From NCBI GenBank assembly GCA_965658445.1, contig CBFHSF010000002.1, positions 248,001 to 312,000 on the forward strand: a stretch of DNA of 64,000 bases, given 5' to 3'. Shown here piece after piece: positions 53,004-61,005 of this stretch. Source of the stretch: CBFHSF01 sp965658445. Lineage in GTDB: Bacteria; Bacteroidota; Bacteroidia; Flavobacteriales; Schleiferiaceae. Below the pieces are notes generated by a model that was not told the origin of the DNA, made no database searches, and worked only from the letters and a program-made list of their open reading frames with translations. A program made the translations under genes and the position numbers. Each line of letters opens with the position of its first letter. Positions within the stretch are counted from its first letter, which is position 1.

Positions 53004-53677
53004 TGACCATGACAAAAAAACTTTTTCTCTCCCTTTTTACTCTAATTGTATTCGGAGTGGGAGCTCAGGCACAAGAGAGCGATGTGCACATTTCTTATGA
53101 CATTGAATTTATCACTGAAGACAGTGAGAGCCCCGAAATGGCCATGCTAAGTGGATCCACTATGGTTTTAGCATTCCAAGATCACCACGTTTCTATGGAC
53201 ATGCAAATGGGTCAAATGATAGGAATTAAAGTAGCCATGGATGGCGAAAAGAGAACGGGAACTATGTTGATGTCCATGATGGGAACCAACATGGCCGCCA
53301 ATGTTAGTCCCGAAGAATACCAAGAGCTTGAAGATGAAAACTCTCAAGTAAAAACCACCATTGAGAAACTTGATGGGAAGAAAAAAATCTTGGGTTACAG
53401 CTGTAAAAGAGCCAAAATCACAAGCCAAGATGGATCTGTGGTTACGGTATGGTACACAGATAAAATCAAGCCAAACAACTTGAACTCTGATATGACTTCT
53501 ATGTATGGAGATTTGGACGGATTCCCATTAGAAATGGAAACTATGGCCAACAATACTCCAATGGTTATGACTGCCACCAACATTCGCGAAGCACAAGACA
53601 GCGATTTTGAAGTGGAAATTCCTGAGGGAACTCAAATCATGACCTACACACAACTCAAGCAAATGGGAGGCAACTAA
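53003..53677 (+). CDS. Secreted DUF4412/GLPGLI-like protein
   Basis: A 224-residue protein with signal peptide (KKLFLSLFTLIVFGVGAQAQ) and a strand-rich, Met-rich body (about 22 Met). KKKILGYSCKRAKITSQDGSVVTVWYTDKIKP is a GLPGLI/DUF4412-like core: the 'I.GY.C.kA......v.aWYt..I' pattern. The family is widespread in Bacteroidota and of unknown function. It follows the NTF2-like lipoprotein with a 1-base overlap. Confidence 0.72.
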   Translation: MTMTKKLFLSLFTLIVFGVGAQAQESDVHISYDIEFITEDSESPEMAMLSGSTMVLAFQDHHVSMDMQMGQMIGIKVAMDGEKRTGTMLMSMMGTNMAANVSPEEYQELEDENSQVKTTIEKLDGKKKILGYSCKRAKITSQDGSVVTVWYTDKIKPNNLNSDMTSMYGDLDGFPLEMETMANNTPMVMTATNIREAQDSDFEVEIPEGTQIMTYTQLKQMGGN

Positions 53678-53706
53678 TTCGCCTTCAAAAACAGAAAGAA
53701 CAAAGG

Positions 53707-54348
53707 ATGAGAAGATCCCTTAAACTAAGCGCTTGGGCCTTGTGCCTAGGCCTTTTTACTGCCGCATGTACCAACACAAAGTTGGTAGCCACTTGGTCTA
53801 ATCCCGAATTAACTGCGGAGCCGACAAAGCACGTTTTGGTCGTAGCCATTACAGACAGAGCGGATTATCAAATCACTTTTGAACAAGCGATTCAAACACA
53901 GCTTCAACGAAAAAATGTGGAAGCCAAAATTGGATTTGAATTCTTGGGAGCAGACCACAAACCCAGTGAAGATGAGTTGAGAAAATCCGTAGATAGAATG
54001 AAGGAAGAAGGTGTGGAAACCATAATTGTTATTACCCTTCTCGACGTCAACGAAAGCACCCGCTATGTTCCTGGAAACACCTATGCTCCCTATGGATACT
54101 ATGGAGGATGGGGGCCCTATTACTACAGTAGTTATTACACGGTAAGAGAGCCCGGATATTACACGACAACCACAGATATATTCTTGGAGTGCCGCATGTA
54201 TGATTTGGCTCAAAAGGGATTGATTTGGGCCGGACAATCAGAAACTACGGATCCTTCTTCAGCAGATGACTTTTCTAAAGAATACGCTGCGGTTATTGTA
54301 GAAGAAATAGACAGATTGGGATACTTAGACAAGACGAAAAACAAATAA
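53707..54348 (+). CDS. Lipoprotein, DUF4136-like, with a Tyr/Gly-rich loop
   Basis: A 213-residue protein with lipobox TAAC (Cys21) and TNTKLVATWSNPE after it. The body alternates helix and strand; the middle holds a Tyr/Gly/Pro-rich stretch (YAPYGYYGGWGPYYYSSYY). The domain KHVLVVAITDRADYQITFEQAI...L resembles the DUF4136 or CsgG-like lipoprotein folds, but I cannot fix it. Last gene of the helicase operon, followed by a terminator. A similar lipoprotein gene lies at 55236. Confidence 0.72.
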   Translation: MRRSLKLSAWALCLGLFTAACTNTKLVATWSNPELTAEPTKHVLVVAITDRADYQITFEQAIQTQLQRKNVEAKIGFEFLGADHKPSEDELRKSVDRMKEEGVETIIVITLLDVNESTRYVPGNTYAPYGYYGGWGPYYYSSYYTVREPGYYTTTTDIFLECRMYDLAQKGLIWAGQSETTDPSSADDFSKEYAAVIVEEIDRLGYLDKTKNK

Positions 54349-54420
54349 GAGTCCACATTTCACTCTAATTTCGCAATATTTATCCCTCATAATGGTCCTT
54401 GAATGGGTCCTGAAAACAAA

Positions 54421-54451
54421 AAAATCCCGGAATTGCCTCCGGGATTTTTTT
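54421..54451 (+). terminator. Rho-independent terminator
   Basis: The stem AATCCCGGA/TCCGGGATT (54423-54431 with 54438-54446) has a 6-base loop, with T run after and A run before. It lies between convergent genes and can serve both. Confidence 0.9.
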
Positions 54452-54475
54452 ATGCTTGTTGTATTTATACTCTTC

Positions 54476-55081
54476 CTATAACTGAACAAAGGCTCCTATA
54501 TTAAGACCAAATTGAGCAATCGCGGAATATCCGGAAACTCCTACTCCGGATCCACCAGAACCCACAAAGATGGTTCCTCCCAATCCCTGAATGGGCATGA
54601 GAAGCTGACCTCCCACAGAAAGACCAATGTGCTCCGTAAGATACATTCTCGCACCCAAGTCCAATCCTACGGTAAAGTAGGTGTAGCTTCTACCGTACTG
54701 CTCGTTATTTCTAATGTTTACAAATCCGATTTTTGCGCCCGCAAAAGGCTCAAAACGAGAACCTGATTTTCTAAAATACCTCTGAAAATCTACGAGGTAA
54801 TACTGCCATGTTAGGCCTACTGTTTCATCGGGATACTGGAAAGAGCGAACATCCGCTGAGCTATTTTGGAACGAATACGTGAATCCCACAGCATTGTCTC
54901 TGTCCAATCTAAAAAGGGCATTGAACTCTTGAGAAGTAGCATCATTTACATAAACACTACCACCGTATACAGGAATATTGTTTCCAAACATGTATCCTTG
55001 AGTGTAGTGAAATCCGAATTGTGAAAAAGCCGGAAGCGCAAATAGTAGGGAGAAAGCTAGAAATAGTACTCTTTTTTTCAT
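54476..55081 (-). CDS. Small outer-membrane beta-barrel protein
   Basis: A 201-residue protein with signal peptide (KKRVLFLAFSLLFALPAFSQ), then eight or so amphipathic strands (NALFRLDRDNAVGFTYSFQNS, GLTWQYYLVDFQRYF, RFEPFAGAKIGFVNIRN, YFTVGLDLGARMYLTEHIGLSVGGQLLMP) and a closing FGLNIGAFVQL. OmpA/OmpW-size barrel. Function unknown. Single gene on this strand. Confidence 0.78.
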   Translation of the reverse strand: MKKRVLFLAFSLLFALPAFSQFGFHYTQGYMFGNNIPVYGGSVYVNDATSQEFNALFRLDRDNAVGFTYSFQNSSADVRSFQYPDETVGLTWQYYLVDFQRYFRKSGSRFEPFAGAKIGFVNIRNNEQYGRSYTYFTVGLDLGARMYLTEHIGLSVGGQLLMPIQGLGGTIFVGSGGSGVGVSGYSAIAQFGLNIGAFVQL

Positions 55082-55211
55082 TGATAAATAGTTTGCTCTG
55101 ATCTTTAAATTGTGGTCAAAATGAAAATTCCCTTACGGGAAATATTTTATTGATTAATAATCCACCACTATCTTTAAGAATAGAGAATGATTAAATTAAA
55201 TCCTCTTTTGT

Positions 55212-55219
55212 TACTTTTG
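55212..55219 (+). promoter_or_regulatory. Promoter -7 element TACTTTTG
   Basis: Exact TAnnTTTG match 16 bases before the ATG at 55236. A small inverted repeat TTCCC-ttac-GGGAA lies upstream at 55128-55141. Confidence 0.6.
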
Positions 55220-55235
55220 AATAAATTTATACAAA

Positions 55236-55874
55236 ATGAAATTATCTAAACTCGTAATCGCTTCATTTTGCACGATTCTTATCACAAGTTGTGTAAAGTT
55301 ACCGAATACTAACCAACTTTCGAGCAAATTTTTTGTCGCCACCCAATATTCCCCTGAGGCAAACTTCCAAGAATACGTAACGTACTATGTTCCGGATTCT
55401 ATCAATGTAGCATCTAATGACAAGGACGACCCCACGTCAATTTCTGATGCTCGTGCCAAACAGGTATTGGCCGAGATTAGAAAAAACCTAAATGCCAGAG
55501 GGTACATCCAAGCTTCATCTAAGGACAGCGCAGACATTGGAGTTCCTGTAACCCTGTTTAAAAATACGGGTGTATATTCTTCAGGATACTATCCAGGATA
55601 TTGGTGGGGCTACCCAGGATATCCCGGTGGTGGATACTGGGGATGTCCAGGATGTGGATACTGGTACCCTTGGTATGGGGTGACCTATTCCTACACGACG
55701 GGAACCTTAATTATGGAATTCTTAGATCTTAAAAACGCCTCGGACGAGCAGATTGAAATTATTTGGAACTCAGTTATGGGAGATGTCTACAACACATCAC
55801 AACCCATATCTGAAGCCGTTAATGCGGTAAATCAGTCGTTTACTCAGAGTCCTTATATCCAAGCTGCAAACTAA
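55236..55874 (+). CDS. DUF4136-like lipoprotein with a Tyr/Trp/Gly/Pro-rich loop
   Basis: A 212-residue protein with lipobox ITSC (Cys19). DUF4136 traits: an early F...Y.V pattern (YYVPDSINVASND), the helix ISDARAKQVLAEIRKNLNARGY, ADIGVPVTLF, and a late strand TGTLIMEFLDLKNASDEQIEIIWNSVMGDV. Between strands lies an unusual aromatic/glycine loop (about 115-150) with repeated Gly-Tyr, Trp and Cys residues. It is followed 8 bases later by a barrel gene, so the two may form an outer-membrane pair. Function unknown. Confidence 0.8.
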   Translation: MKLSKLVIASFCTILITSCVKLPNTNQLSSKFFVATQYSPEANFQEYVTYYVPDSINVASNDKDDPTSISDARAKQVLAEIRKNLNARGYIQASSKDSADIGVPVTLFKNTGVYSSGYYPGYWWGYPGYPGGGYWGCPGCGYWYPWYGVTYSYTTGTLIMEFLDLKNASDEQIEIIWNSVMGDVYNTSQPISEAVNAVNQSFTQSPYIQAAN

Positions 55875-55882
55875 TCCACAGT

Positions 55883-56491
55883 ATGAAAAAGTACATTTTA
55901 ACACTAGCCATAGTATTGGGAGGTTTGTCTCTCAGTGCACAGAATTTTAACCGTTATTTCTCCTTTTACTATGAACCTTCTGCCCCAATGGGCGATGCCA
56001 TCGCTGAAGATTTCAGCTGGTGGGGAGGTGGATTCAGATACCAATATCCCATCAATGACCAATTGTACATGGGTATGGAATTGGGTTGGAACTCATTTTC
56101 TGAGTACAAGCAAAGAACCACGTACCAGTTAGAAAATGGAGCCATAACTACAGACTTGTACACGTACAGCCACAATATTCCACTTGCGGTTCGTACCGAC
56201 TATTTTGTCCCTATGGACGGATCTATTATTCCCTACATCGGTTTGAGTGTGGGAACCATGTATTCTGACCAATCGATTTACTTCAGTAACTACGTTATCG
56301 AAGATGAAGCCTGGGGCTTTATGGTAAGACCTCAAATTGGAGCCCTGATTGCCTTGGACGTGGCCAGAAGACAATTTATTGACATTGGTCTGAGGTATTC
56401 TTGGAGCAATCCAGACTTCCGCTTCTTTGAAGAAGTAGAGGCCATTGAGTACTTGGGTATTCACATAGGATTCACCATTCCAACCTACTAG
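55883..56491 (+). CDS. Small outer-membrane beta-barrel protein
   Basis: A 202-residue protein with signal peptide (KKYILTLAIVLGGLSLSAQ) and barrel strands (NRYFSFYYEPSAP, GGGFRYQYPINDQLYMGMELGWNSF, PYIGLSVGTMYSDQS, FIDIGLRYSWSNPDF, YLGIHIGFTIPTY). It is downstream of the DUF4136-like lipoprotein and ends at a terminator. Function unknown. Confidence 0.78.
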   Translation: MKKYILTLAIVLGGLSLSAQNFNRYFSFYYEPSAPMGDAIAEDFSWWGGGFRYQYPINDQLYMGMELGWNSFSEYKQRTTYQLENGAITTDLYTYSHNIPLAVRTDYFVPMDGSIIPYIGLSVGTMYSDQSIYFSNYVIEDEAWGFMVRPQIGALIALDVARRQFIDIGLRYSWSNPDFRFFEEVEAIEYLGIHIGFTIPTY

Positions 56492-56512
56492 GTAAATACC
56501 GTTCACAAAACA

Positions 56513-56520
56513 TATCTTTG
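56513..56520 (+). promoter_or_regulatory. Possible -7 element TATCTTTG directly before a terminator
   Basis: Exact TAnnTTTG match, but the expected transcript start would lie inside the terminator stem at 56521. It may drive the gene at 56591 (70-base leader) or be chance. Confidence 0.3.
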
Positions 56521-56555
56521 AACCCCTTTCAGGAATTAACTGGAAGGGGTTTTTT
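56521..56555 (+). terminator. Rho-independent terminator
   Basis: A 12-pair stem AACCCCTTTCAG/CTGGAAGGGGTT with one G-T pair, loop of 7 and a run of six T. Confidence 0.88.
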
Positions 56556-56590
56556 AATCCCCAACGCCCACCGAAAATAAATACCGCCTC

Positions 56591-57037
56591 ATGCAAAATG
56601 CAGAAAAACTGTTTGGATTTCTTTGGATAGCCTCCTTAGTAGGAGATTGGTTTGGGCTTCCAGGCAGCTCCTTTTTATTGGGTGTTGGCACGAGCTTCTT
56701 AGCGGCATTTTACTTTTATGCTGCCGTTCCCATGTTTTTAAAGTTGCCTTTAAGAGCCGTTTTTCAATTCTCCATCTACTCAAAAATTGGTGGTAGAGAC
56801 CTCATCCGAATGATTTTTTCTGGTCTGGCACTGAGTTCTTTAATCATTGGAATTTCTCTCCTGCAATTGGGTCTAGATGACTCGGGAATTATCACCCCCC
56901 TTTGTTTGGGAGAAACCGCTGTGGTACTCATTATCTTGAGCTTTCCAAAGGCCTATCAAAAGGCAATTTACTACAAGCCAGCACTGTACCGATTACTACC
57001 TCTCGCCCTGGGCCTCATTGCCTACAATTTGGTATAA
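56591..57037 (+). CDS. Integral membrane protein, function unknown
   Basis: A 148-residue protein with about four or five hydrophobic helices: LFGFLWIASLVGDWFGL, SSFLLGVGTSFLAAFYFYAAVPMFL, MIFSGLALSSLIIGISLLQLG and LLPLALGLIAYNLV. No motif recognised. Preceded by a terminator and a possible promoter; stands alone before the RRM gene. Confidence 0.7.
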   Translation: MQNAEKLFGFLWIASLVGDWFGLPGSSFLLGVGTSFLAAFYFYAAVPMFLKLPLRAVFQFSIYSKIGGRDLIRMIFSGLALSSLIIGISLLQLGLDDSGIITPLCLGETAVVLIILSFPKAYQKAIYYKPALYRLLPLALGLIAYNLV

Positions 57038-57096
57038 ATCAACCATTTATTAACGTAAACTTTAGGTTGGAATGGTGACGCTGTAGATTTAAACAC

Positions 57097-57104
57097 TACA
57101 TTTG
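57097..57104 (+). promoter_or_regulatory. Promoter -7 element TACATTTG for the RRM gene
   Basis: Exact TAnnTTTG match 25 bases before the ATG at 57130. Confidence 0.65.
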
Positions 57105-57129
57105 CCACGAAATATTTTATTTAGTTACT

Positions 57130-57378
57130 ATGAACATTTTTGTTGGGAACCTTTCTTTTCGCTTGAGCGAAGACGAATTATCCCGTGCTTTTGAAGCTTT
57201 TGGTGAAGTACAATCAGCGCGCATCATCACTGATCGCGAAACAGGTCGCAGCCGTGGATTCGGATTTGTGGTTATGTCTGATGACTCAGAAGGCCAAACT
57301 GCCATTGACAACCTCAATGGTTCAGAATTGAACGGTCGTGAAATGCGTGTTAACGTTGCTATCGACAAGCAGCGCTAG
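57130..57378 (+). CDS. Single-RRM RNA-binding protein
   Basis: An 82-residue protein that is one RNA-recognition motif: RNP2 IFVGNL at 3-8 and RNP1 RGFGFVVM at 42-49, with the linking EDELSRAFEAFGEVQSARIITDRETGRS. Such small RRM proteins are common in Bacteroidota and cyanobacteria and act as global RNA binders, for example RbpB in Bacteroides. No glycine tail follows. It has its own promoter and terminator, so expression is independent. Confidence 0.95.
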   Translation: MNIFVGNLSFRLSEDELSRAFEAFGEVQSARIITDRETGRSRGFGFVVMSDDSEGQTAIDNLNGSELNGREMRVNVAIDKQR

Positions 57379-57473
57379 GATTTAATCCAGCATTCACCAC
57401 AGCAAAGAATCTAAGATTGACCCTCGTATTTATTATATATACTTGACTTGACAAGACTTTAGCTGATCGAATC

Positions 57474-57505
57474 AAAACCGGAAACGTTGTTTCCGGTTTT
57501 TTTTT
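57474..57505 (+). terminator. Rho-independent terminator of the RRM gene
   Basis: A perfect 12-base stem AAAACCGGAAAC/GTTTCCGGTTTT with loop GTT, and nine T in a row from 57497. Confidence 0.93.
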
Positions 57506-57548
57506 GCCCTAATTTGTGAGAACCATTCTAATCACTAATTCTATTGCT

Positions 57549-58169
57549 ATGGACAAGTGGCTTGTAATCCTTCACGCAACCCTAGGTGGAATCGGTCTTC
57601 TTTCGGGTTACATCAATCTGTTTCCCAAAAAGGGTAGTCCGCTTCATGTAAAATTGGGAAAGGTCTTTGTCTATTCCATGACAGCCTCTTCTCTACTGGC
57701 CATTTTGGTAACCTTCCTGCCTGGGCATTCCAGCCCGTTCTTGTTGTGCATTGGGGTATTCACCTTGTATCTGGTCTTAACCGGAGCGCGATCCTTGAAG
57801 TGGTATAAAGGGCTGAAGTTTTTTGACTTTGCTCTGTTTTATAGCATGGGATTCTGCTCTTTGGCGATGTTCATCCTCGGAGTACAATCCCTCGTGGAAG
57901 GCAGCGGCGTTGGATACCTCTTTTTAGTTTTTGGTGGCATTGGAGGTTCAGGAGCCATTCAAGATTTGAGAATGGCCAGAAAGGGACCCATTGATTACCA
58001 GAAAGGACTTTCAACTCATATTTCTAGAATTCTCGGTGGCCTCATTGCCGCTACCACAGCATTTATTGTGGTCAACCAATGGATACCTGGACTTTGGGGA
58101 TGGTTGAGTCCATCAGTTATTGGAACCGCTTGTATAATCTATTTCCAAAGAAAGAGAGCCCGTGCTTAG
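57549..58169 (+). CDS. Polytopic membrane protein, DUF2306-like
   Basis: A 206-residue protein from the ATG at 57549 (MDKWLVILHATLGGIGLLSG); an in-frame GTG at 57516 would add 11 residues without membrane character. Six or seven hydrophobic helices are visible, with His residues in WLVILHATLGGIG and SPLHVKLGKVFVYSM that recall DUF2306-type membrane proteins. Function unknown. It overlaps the next gene's GTG start by 8 bases. Confidence 0.68.
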   Translation: MDKWLVILHATLGGIGLLSGYINLFPKKGSPLHVKLGKVFVYSMTASSLLAILVTFLPGHSSPFLLCIGVFTLYLVLTGARSLKWYKGLKFFDFALFYSMGFCSLAMFILGVQSLVEGSGVGYLFLVFGGIGGSGAIQDLRMARKGPIDYQKGLSTHISRILGGLIAATTAFIVVNQWIPGLWGWLSPSVIGTACIIYFQRKRARA

Positions 58170-59286
58170 CTATTGGGAAAAAAATTCAATTGACATACTA
58201 GACACTGCCATCATTGGAGGTGGTATCTGCGGATTGTCAACAGCCATATCTCTTGCTCAGAGAAATCCCCTCAGGAAAATAGCTGTATTGGAAGCGGGCT
58301 CCCAGCCCTCTGGCGCAAGTACTAAAAATGCAGGGTTCGCCTGCTTCGGCAGCCTCACCGAAATACTGTACGATATTGATACCCATGGTCTAGAGGAAAC
58401 TCGAGATCTTTTGTCCAAGAGGTATGTGGGATTGGAAATTCTCAAAAACAGGATTCCCCACCAGAAAATGGATTATCACGAATGGGGAGGATTCGAAATT
58501 TTAAGTCGTGAGAATCACCGGGCCGTTGGAAGATTGGAAGAGGCAAACCAAGCCTTGGAGCCACTGTTTGGCCAAAGAGTGTTTTCTGAGGAACCTGAGT
58601 TGGTTTCCAAATTTGGTTTGAATCCTTCAGAAGCGTCAACCGTAATCAAAAACCCTCTTGAAGGTCAATTGAATCCGCACAAAATGATTCAATACCTCAC
58701 GGCCTTAGCCCTTGAACTGGGGGTGACTATACTGTATCAAGCCAAGGTAGAATTTATTGGAAACGAATCTCCCTTTAAACTGTCCCTTCCACGACACCCC
58801 ATTTCTGAAATAATTTCAGAGAAAGTAGTGGTCTGCACCAATGCCTTTTCCAAAACCCTAGTCCCTGACATTTCATTAAATCCCGGCCGCGGGCAGGTCT
58901 TGATTACTCGTCCAATAGATTCGCTAAAACTCAAGGGTACCTTCCACTCAGACCAAGGGTATATTTACTTTAGAAATGTGGGCAAAAGGCTCCTTATTGG
59001 AGGAGCGCGAAACGCAGATTTTGAGGGAGAAACCACCACGGAATTTGGCACTTCAAAAGTTGTTCAAGATCAACTCATACATTGGATCGAAAATGTAATT
59101 TTGCCCAATACCTCCTATGAGGTGGAACATCGTTGGAGTGGCATTATGGCTTTTGGCCCCGAAAGAAAACCCATATTATCCAATCCAAAGCCCGGCCTAC
59201 ATTTGGGAATACGCCTCGGTGGAATGGGCGTTGCACTGGGCAGCTGGCTGGGAGAAGAATTGGCCAAAAAACATGACGCTGAATAG
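58162..59286 (+). CDS. FAD-dependent oxidoreductase (DAO family)
   Basis: A 374-residue protein. The FAD-binding motif IIGGGICGLSTAISL is at 17-31, ALEAG-like VLEAGSQPSGASTKNAGFACFGS follows, and the closing WSGIMAFGPERKPILSNPKPGLHLGIRLGGMGVALG is typical of the DAO (glycine/D-amino-acid oxidase) fold. The N terminus LSYWEKNSIDILD precedes the Rossmann fold; this short LSYWEK leader recurs in Bacteroidota relatives and supports the GTG start at 58162. Substrate unknown. Confidence 0.85.
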   Translation: MLSYWEKNSIDILDTAIIGGGICGLSTAISLAQRNPLRKIAVLEAGSQPSGASTKNAGFACFGSLTEILYDIDTHGLEETRDLLSKRYVGLEILKNRIPHQKMDYHEWGGFEILSRENHRAVGRLEEANQALEPLFGQRVFSEEPELVSKFGLNPSEASTVIKNPLEGQLNPHKMIQYLTALALELGVTILYQAKVEFIGNESPFKLSLPRHPISEIISEKVVVCTNAFSKTLVPDISLNPGRGQVLITRPIDSLKLKGTFHSDQGYIYFRNVGKRLLIGGARNADFEGETTTEFGTSKVVQDQLIHWIENVILPNTSYEVEHRWSGIMAFGPERKPILSNPKPGLHLGIRLGGMGVALGSWLGEELAKKHDAE

Positions 59287-59347
59287 TTGATATTATAAGT
59301 TATACTTGAATATCGGATCCAACGATTCGAAGCAAAAAGAAATATTC

Positions 59348-59857
59348 ATGAAGTGGCGATCCACATTACCCATAGAAACGGCAAGACTCTGGCTTAGAGA
59401 ATTAACGTCAGAAGATGCGCAATTCGCCTATGACCTCAACACCGATCCCGAAGTCATTAAATACACGGGAGATCCTCCCTTTGACTCGGTAGAAGAAGCA
59501 CAAAGATTTCTCGAAGCTTACGATCACTATGACCAATTTGGCTGGGGCCGATGGGGTGTGATTTTAAAAGAAACTGACGAACTCATCGGCTGGTGTGGTC
59601 TGAAGCAAGAAGGAGAAGATGTAGACTTGGGATTTCGATTTTACCAAAAAGACTGGGGAAATGGATACGCCACCGAAGCGGGAATCGCATGTATTTTTTG
59701 GGCCTGGGCCAATACGGAAATTGAGCGCATCATCGGTCGCGTGGAACGACAAAACAAGGGAAGCATCCGCGTGTTAGAAAAACTGGGCATGTCCCATGTT
59801 GGAAGTACAGAATGTGGCGGCTTTGAAGACGCCCTACTCTACGAAATCAAAAAATAA
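59348..59857 (+). CDS. GNAT acetyltransferase, RimJ/RimL type
   Basis: A 169-residue GNAT from ATG 59348; the TTG at 59306 lies within TATACTTG, a one-mismatch -7 element, so the longer form is unlikely. LPIETARLWLRELTSEDA is the RimJ-type N terminus, DLGFRFYQKDWGNGYATEAG holds the acetyl-CoA loop, and NKGSIRVLEKLGMSHVG the C-terminal strand. Substrate unknown; relatives acetylate ribosomal-protein N termini or small amines. Confidence 0.87.
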   Translation: MKWRSTLPIETARLWLRELTSEDAQFAYDLNTDPEVIKYTGDPPFDSVEEAQRFLEAYDHYDQFGWGRWGVILKETDELIGWCGLKQEGEDVDLGFRFYQKDWGNGYATEAGIACIFWAWANTEIERIIGRVERQNKGSIRVLEKLGMSHVGSTECGGFEDALLYEIKK

Positions 59858-59876
59858 CAAAACAAAGTACCTGTCT

Positions 59877-60350
59877 ATGAATGCGAATGGCTTTACACAT
59901 ATCCAAAGATTTGCCTGGGTGTGGTTTATTTTTGGATACGCCATAGCGGGAATGATGATTTGGGGAGCAGTCGCCGGAAATGCCGAGCAAAAAGGCACGC
60001 TTTGGGCTGGGATTTTTGTGGCACTTCTCACTTTTCTAGGAAGAATTACACGATTGGAAATCACCATTGACTCCGACGGAATATCCTACCAATGGAAGCC
60101 CTTCCAAAAAAAGCCCGTCGTTTTTAAAAAACCCGATATCAACTTTCTCACCATCACCCGATACCCCTTTTTAGGATACGGTTATAGAGTATCCGCCAAA
60201 TACGGAACCGTCCAAAATACACGCGGTGGAATTGGACTTTGGCTGAAAACTAAGAACAAGGAATCTTACCTTTTGGGCATTTCTGACGTTAAAGGAGTAA
60301 GAGAAGCATTAAAAAAATACGGATATGAAGTTGCAAGTTCTGATCATTAG
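59877..60350 (+). CDS. Two-helix membrane protein with a PH-like domain
   Basis: A 157-residue protein from ATG 59877 (MNANGFTHIQRF). Two hydrophobic helices at about 10-60 (FAWVWFIFGYAIAGMMIWGAV, TLWAGIFVALLTFLGRI) precede a strand-rich cytosolic part (LEITIDSDGISYQWKPFQ, GIGLWLKTKNKESYLLGI, VKGVREALKKYGYEV) that resembles bacterial PH-like domains. Upstream ATGs in the frame would overlap the GNAT gene and add a non-conserved stretch. It overlaps the next gene by 26 bases. Confidence 0.7.
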   Translation: MNANGFTHIQRFAWVWFIFGYAIAGMMIWGAVAGNAEQKGTLWAGIFVALLTFLGRITRLEITIDSDGISYQWKPFQKKPVVFKKPDINFLTITRYPFLGYGYRVSAKYGTVQNTRGGIGLWLKTKNKESYLLGISDVKGVREALKKYGYEVASSDH

Positions 60351-60903
60351 CCTCCTTTTCACTTTACTATCAGGCCTAACCTACGGGCAGGAAACCGATA
60401 CCGTAGCAGTTTCTAAAACGACAGACGAAAAACTTTCCCCGCAACAAAAACTAAAGGATGGAGTGCTTCTGGTTCGGTTGAGAACTCAGAAAAACAAAAT
60501 CAAAGCCCTTCAAGACGCCGGTCGAACAGAAGAAGCGCAAGACGTTATCAATACTCAAAAAATTGAAAACGATTTGATAATGGCCGCCTTTGATCAGACG
60601 TATACCTATTCTAAAGTATATTTTTTCTTTTCCACAGACGGTCAAAAAATATTGGACAAACAATGGGATGGCGTTTTGATGAACGCCCAACAAATGCCCA
60701 TTGAAGTGAGTTCTGACCAATACTTTCTCATTGCTGCCTTTGGTGAAAGCGAAGGACGGAAAATTAGCGGCCTAATCATTTATGACCAAGAAGCCCACCA
60801 AATGAAAAGACCCTTCCCCTACCTCACGCGCAGAAAGCACTTCTTTAACATTCTCTCCAGAAGCCATGGAGACATGATTAAATTGTTCCAAGAGTCCTTG
60901 TAA
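60325..60903 (+). CDS. Secreted protein of unknown function
   Basis: A 192-residue protein with signal peptide (KLQVLIISLLFTLLSGLTYGQ). The body has a long helix (LRTQKNKIKALQDAGRTEEAQDVINTQK), then strands (YSKVYFFFSTDGQKIL, YFLIAAFGESEGRKISGLIIYDQE). Not recognised. Starts inside the previous gene (26-base overlap). Confidence 0.65.
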   Translation: MKLQVLIISLLFTLLSGLTYGQETDTVAVSKTTDEKLSPQQKLKDGVLLVRLRTQKNKIKALQDAGRTEEAQDVINTQKIENDLIMAAFDQTYTYSKVYFFFSTDGQKILDKQWDGVLMNAQQMPIEVSSDQYFLIAAFGESEGRKISGLIIYDQEAHQMKRPFPYLTRRKHFFNILSRSHGDMIKLFQESL

Positions 60904-60921
60904 AACTAGGGTTCTAAGTAC

Positions 60922-60929
60922 TACCTTTG
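60922..60929 (+). promoter_or_regulatory. Promoter -7 element TACCTTTG for the HMG-CoA reductase gene
   Basis: Exact TAnnTTTG match with a 76-base leader to the ATG at 61006, longer than other leaders here. Confidence 0.6.
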
Positions 60930-61005
60930 CCGCTGTAACAGAAGCTTAACGTTTTGATATTCAAACAATCTTAAGGATTGCGCGTTATCTTCTCAAAATC
61001 CAATT

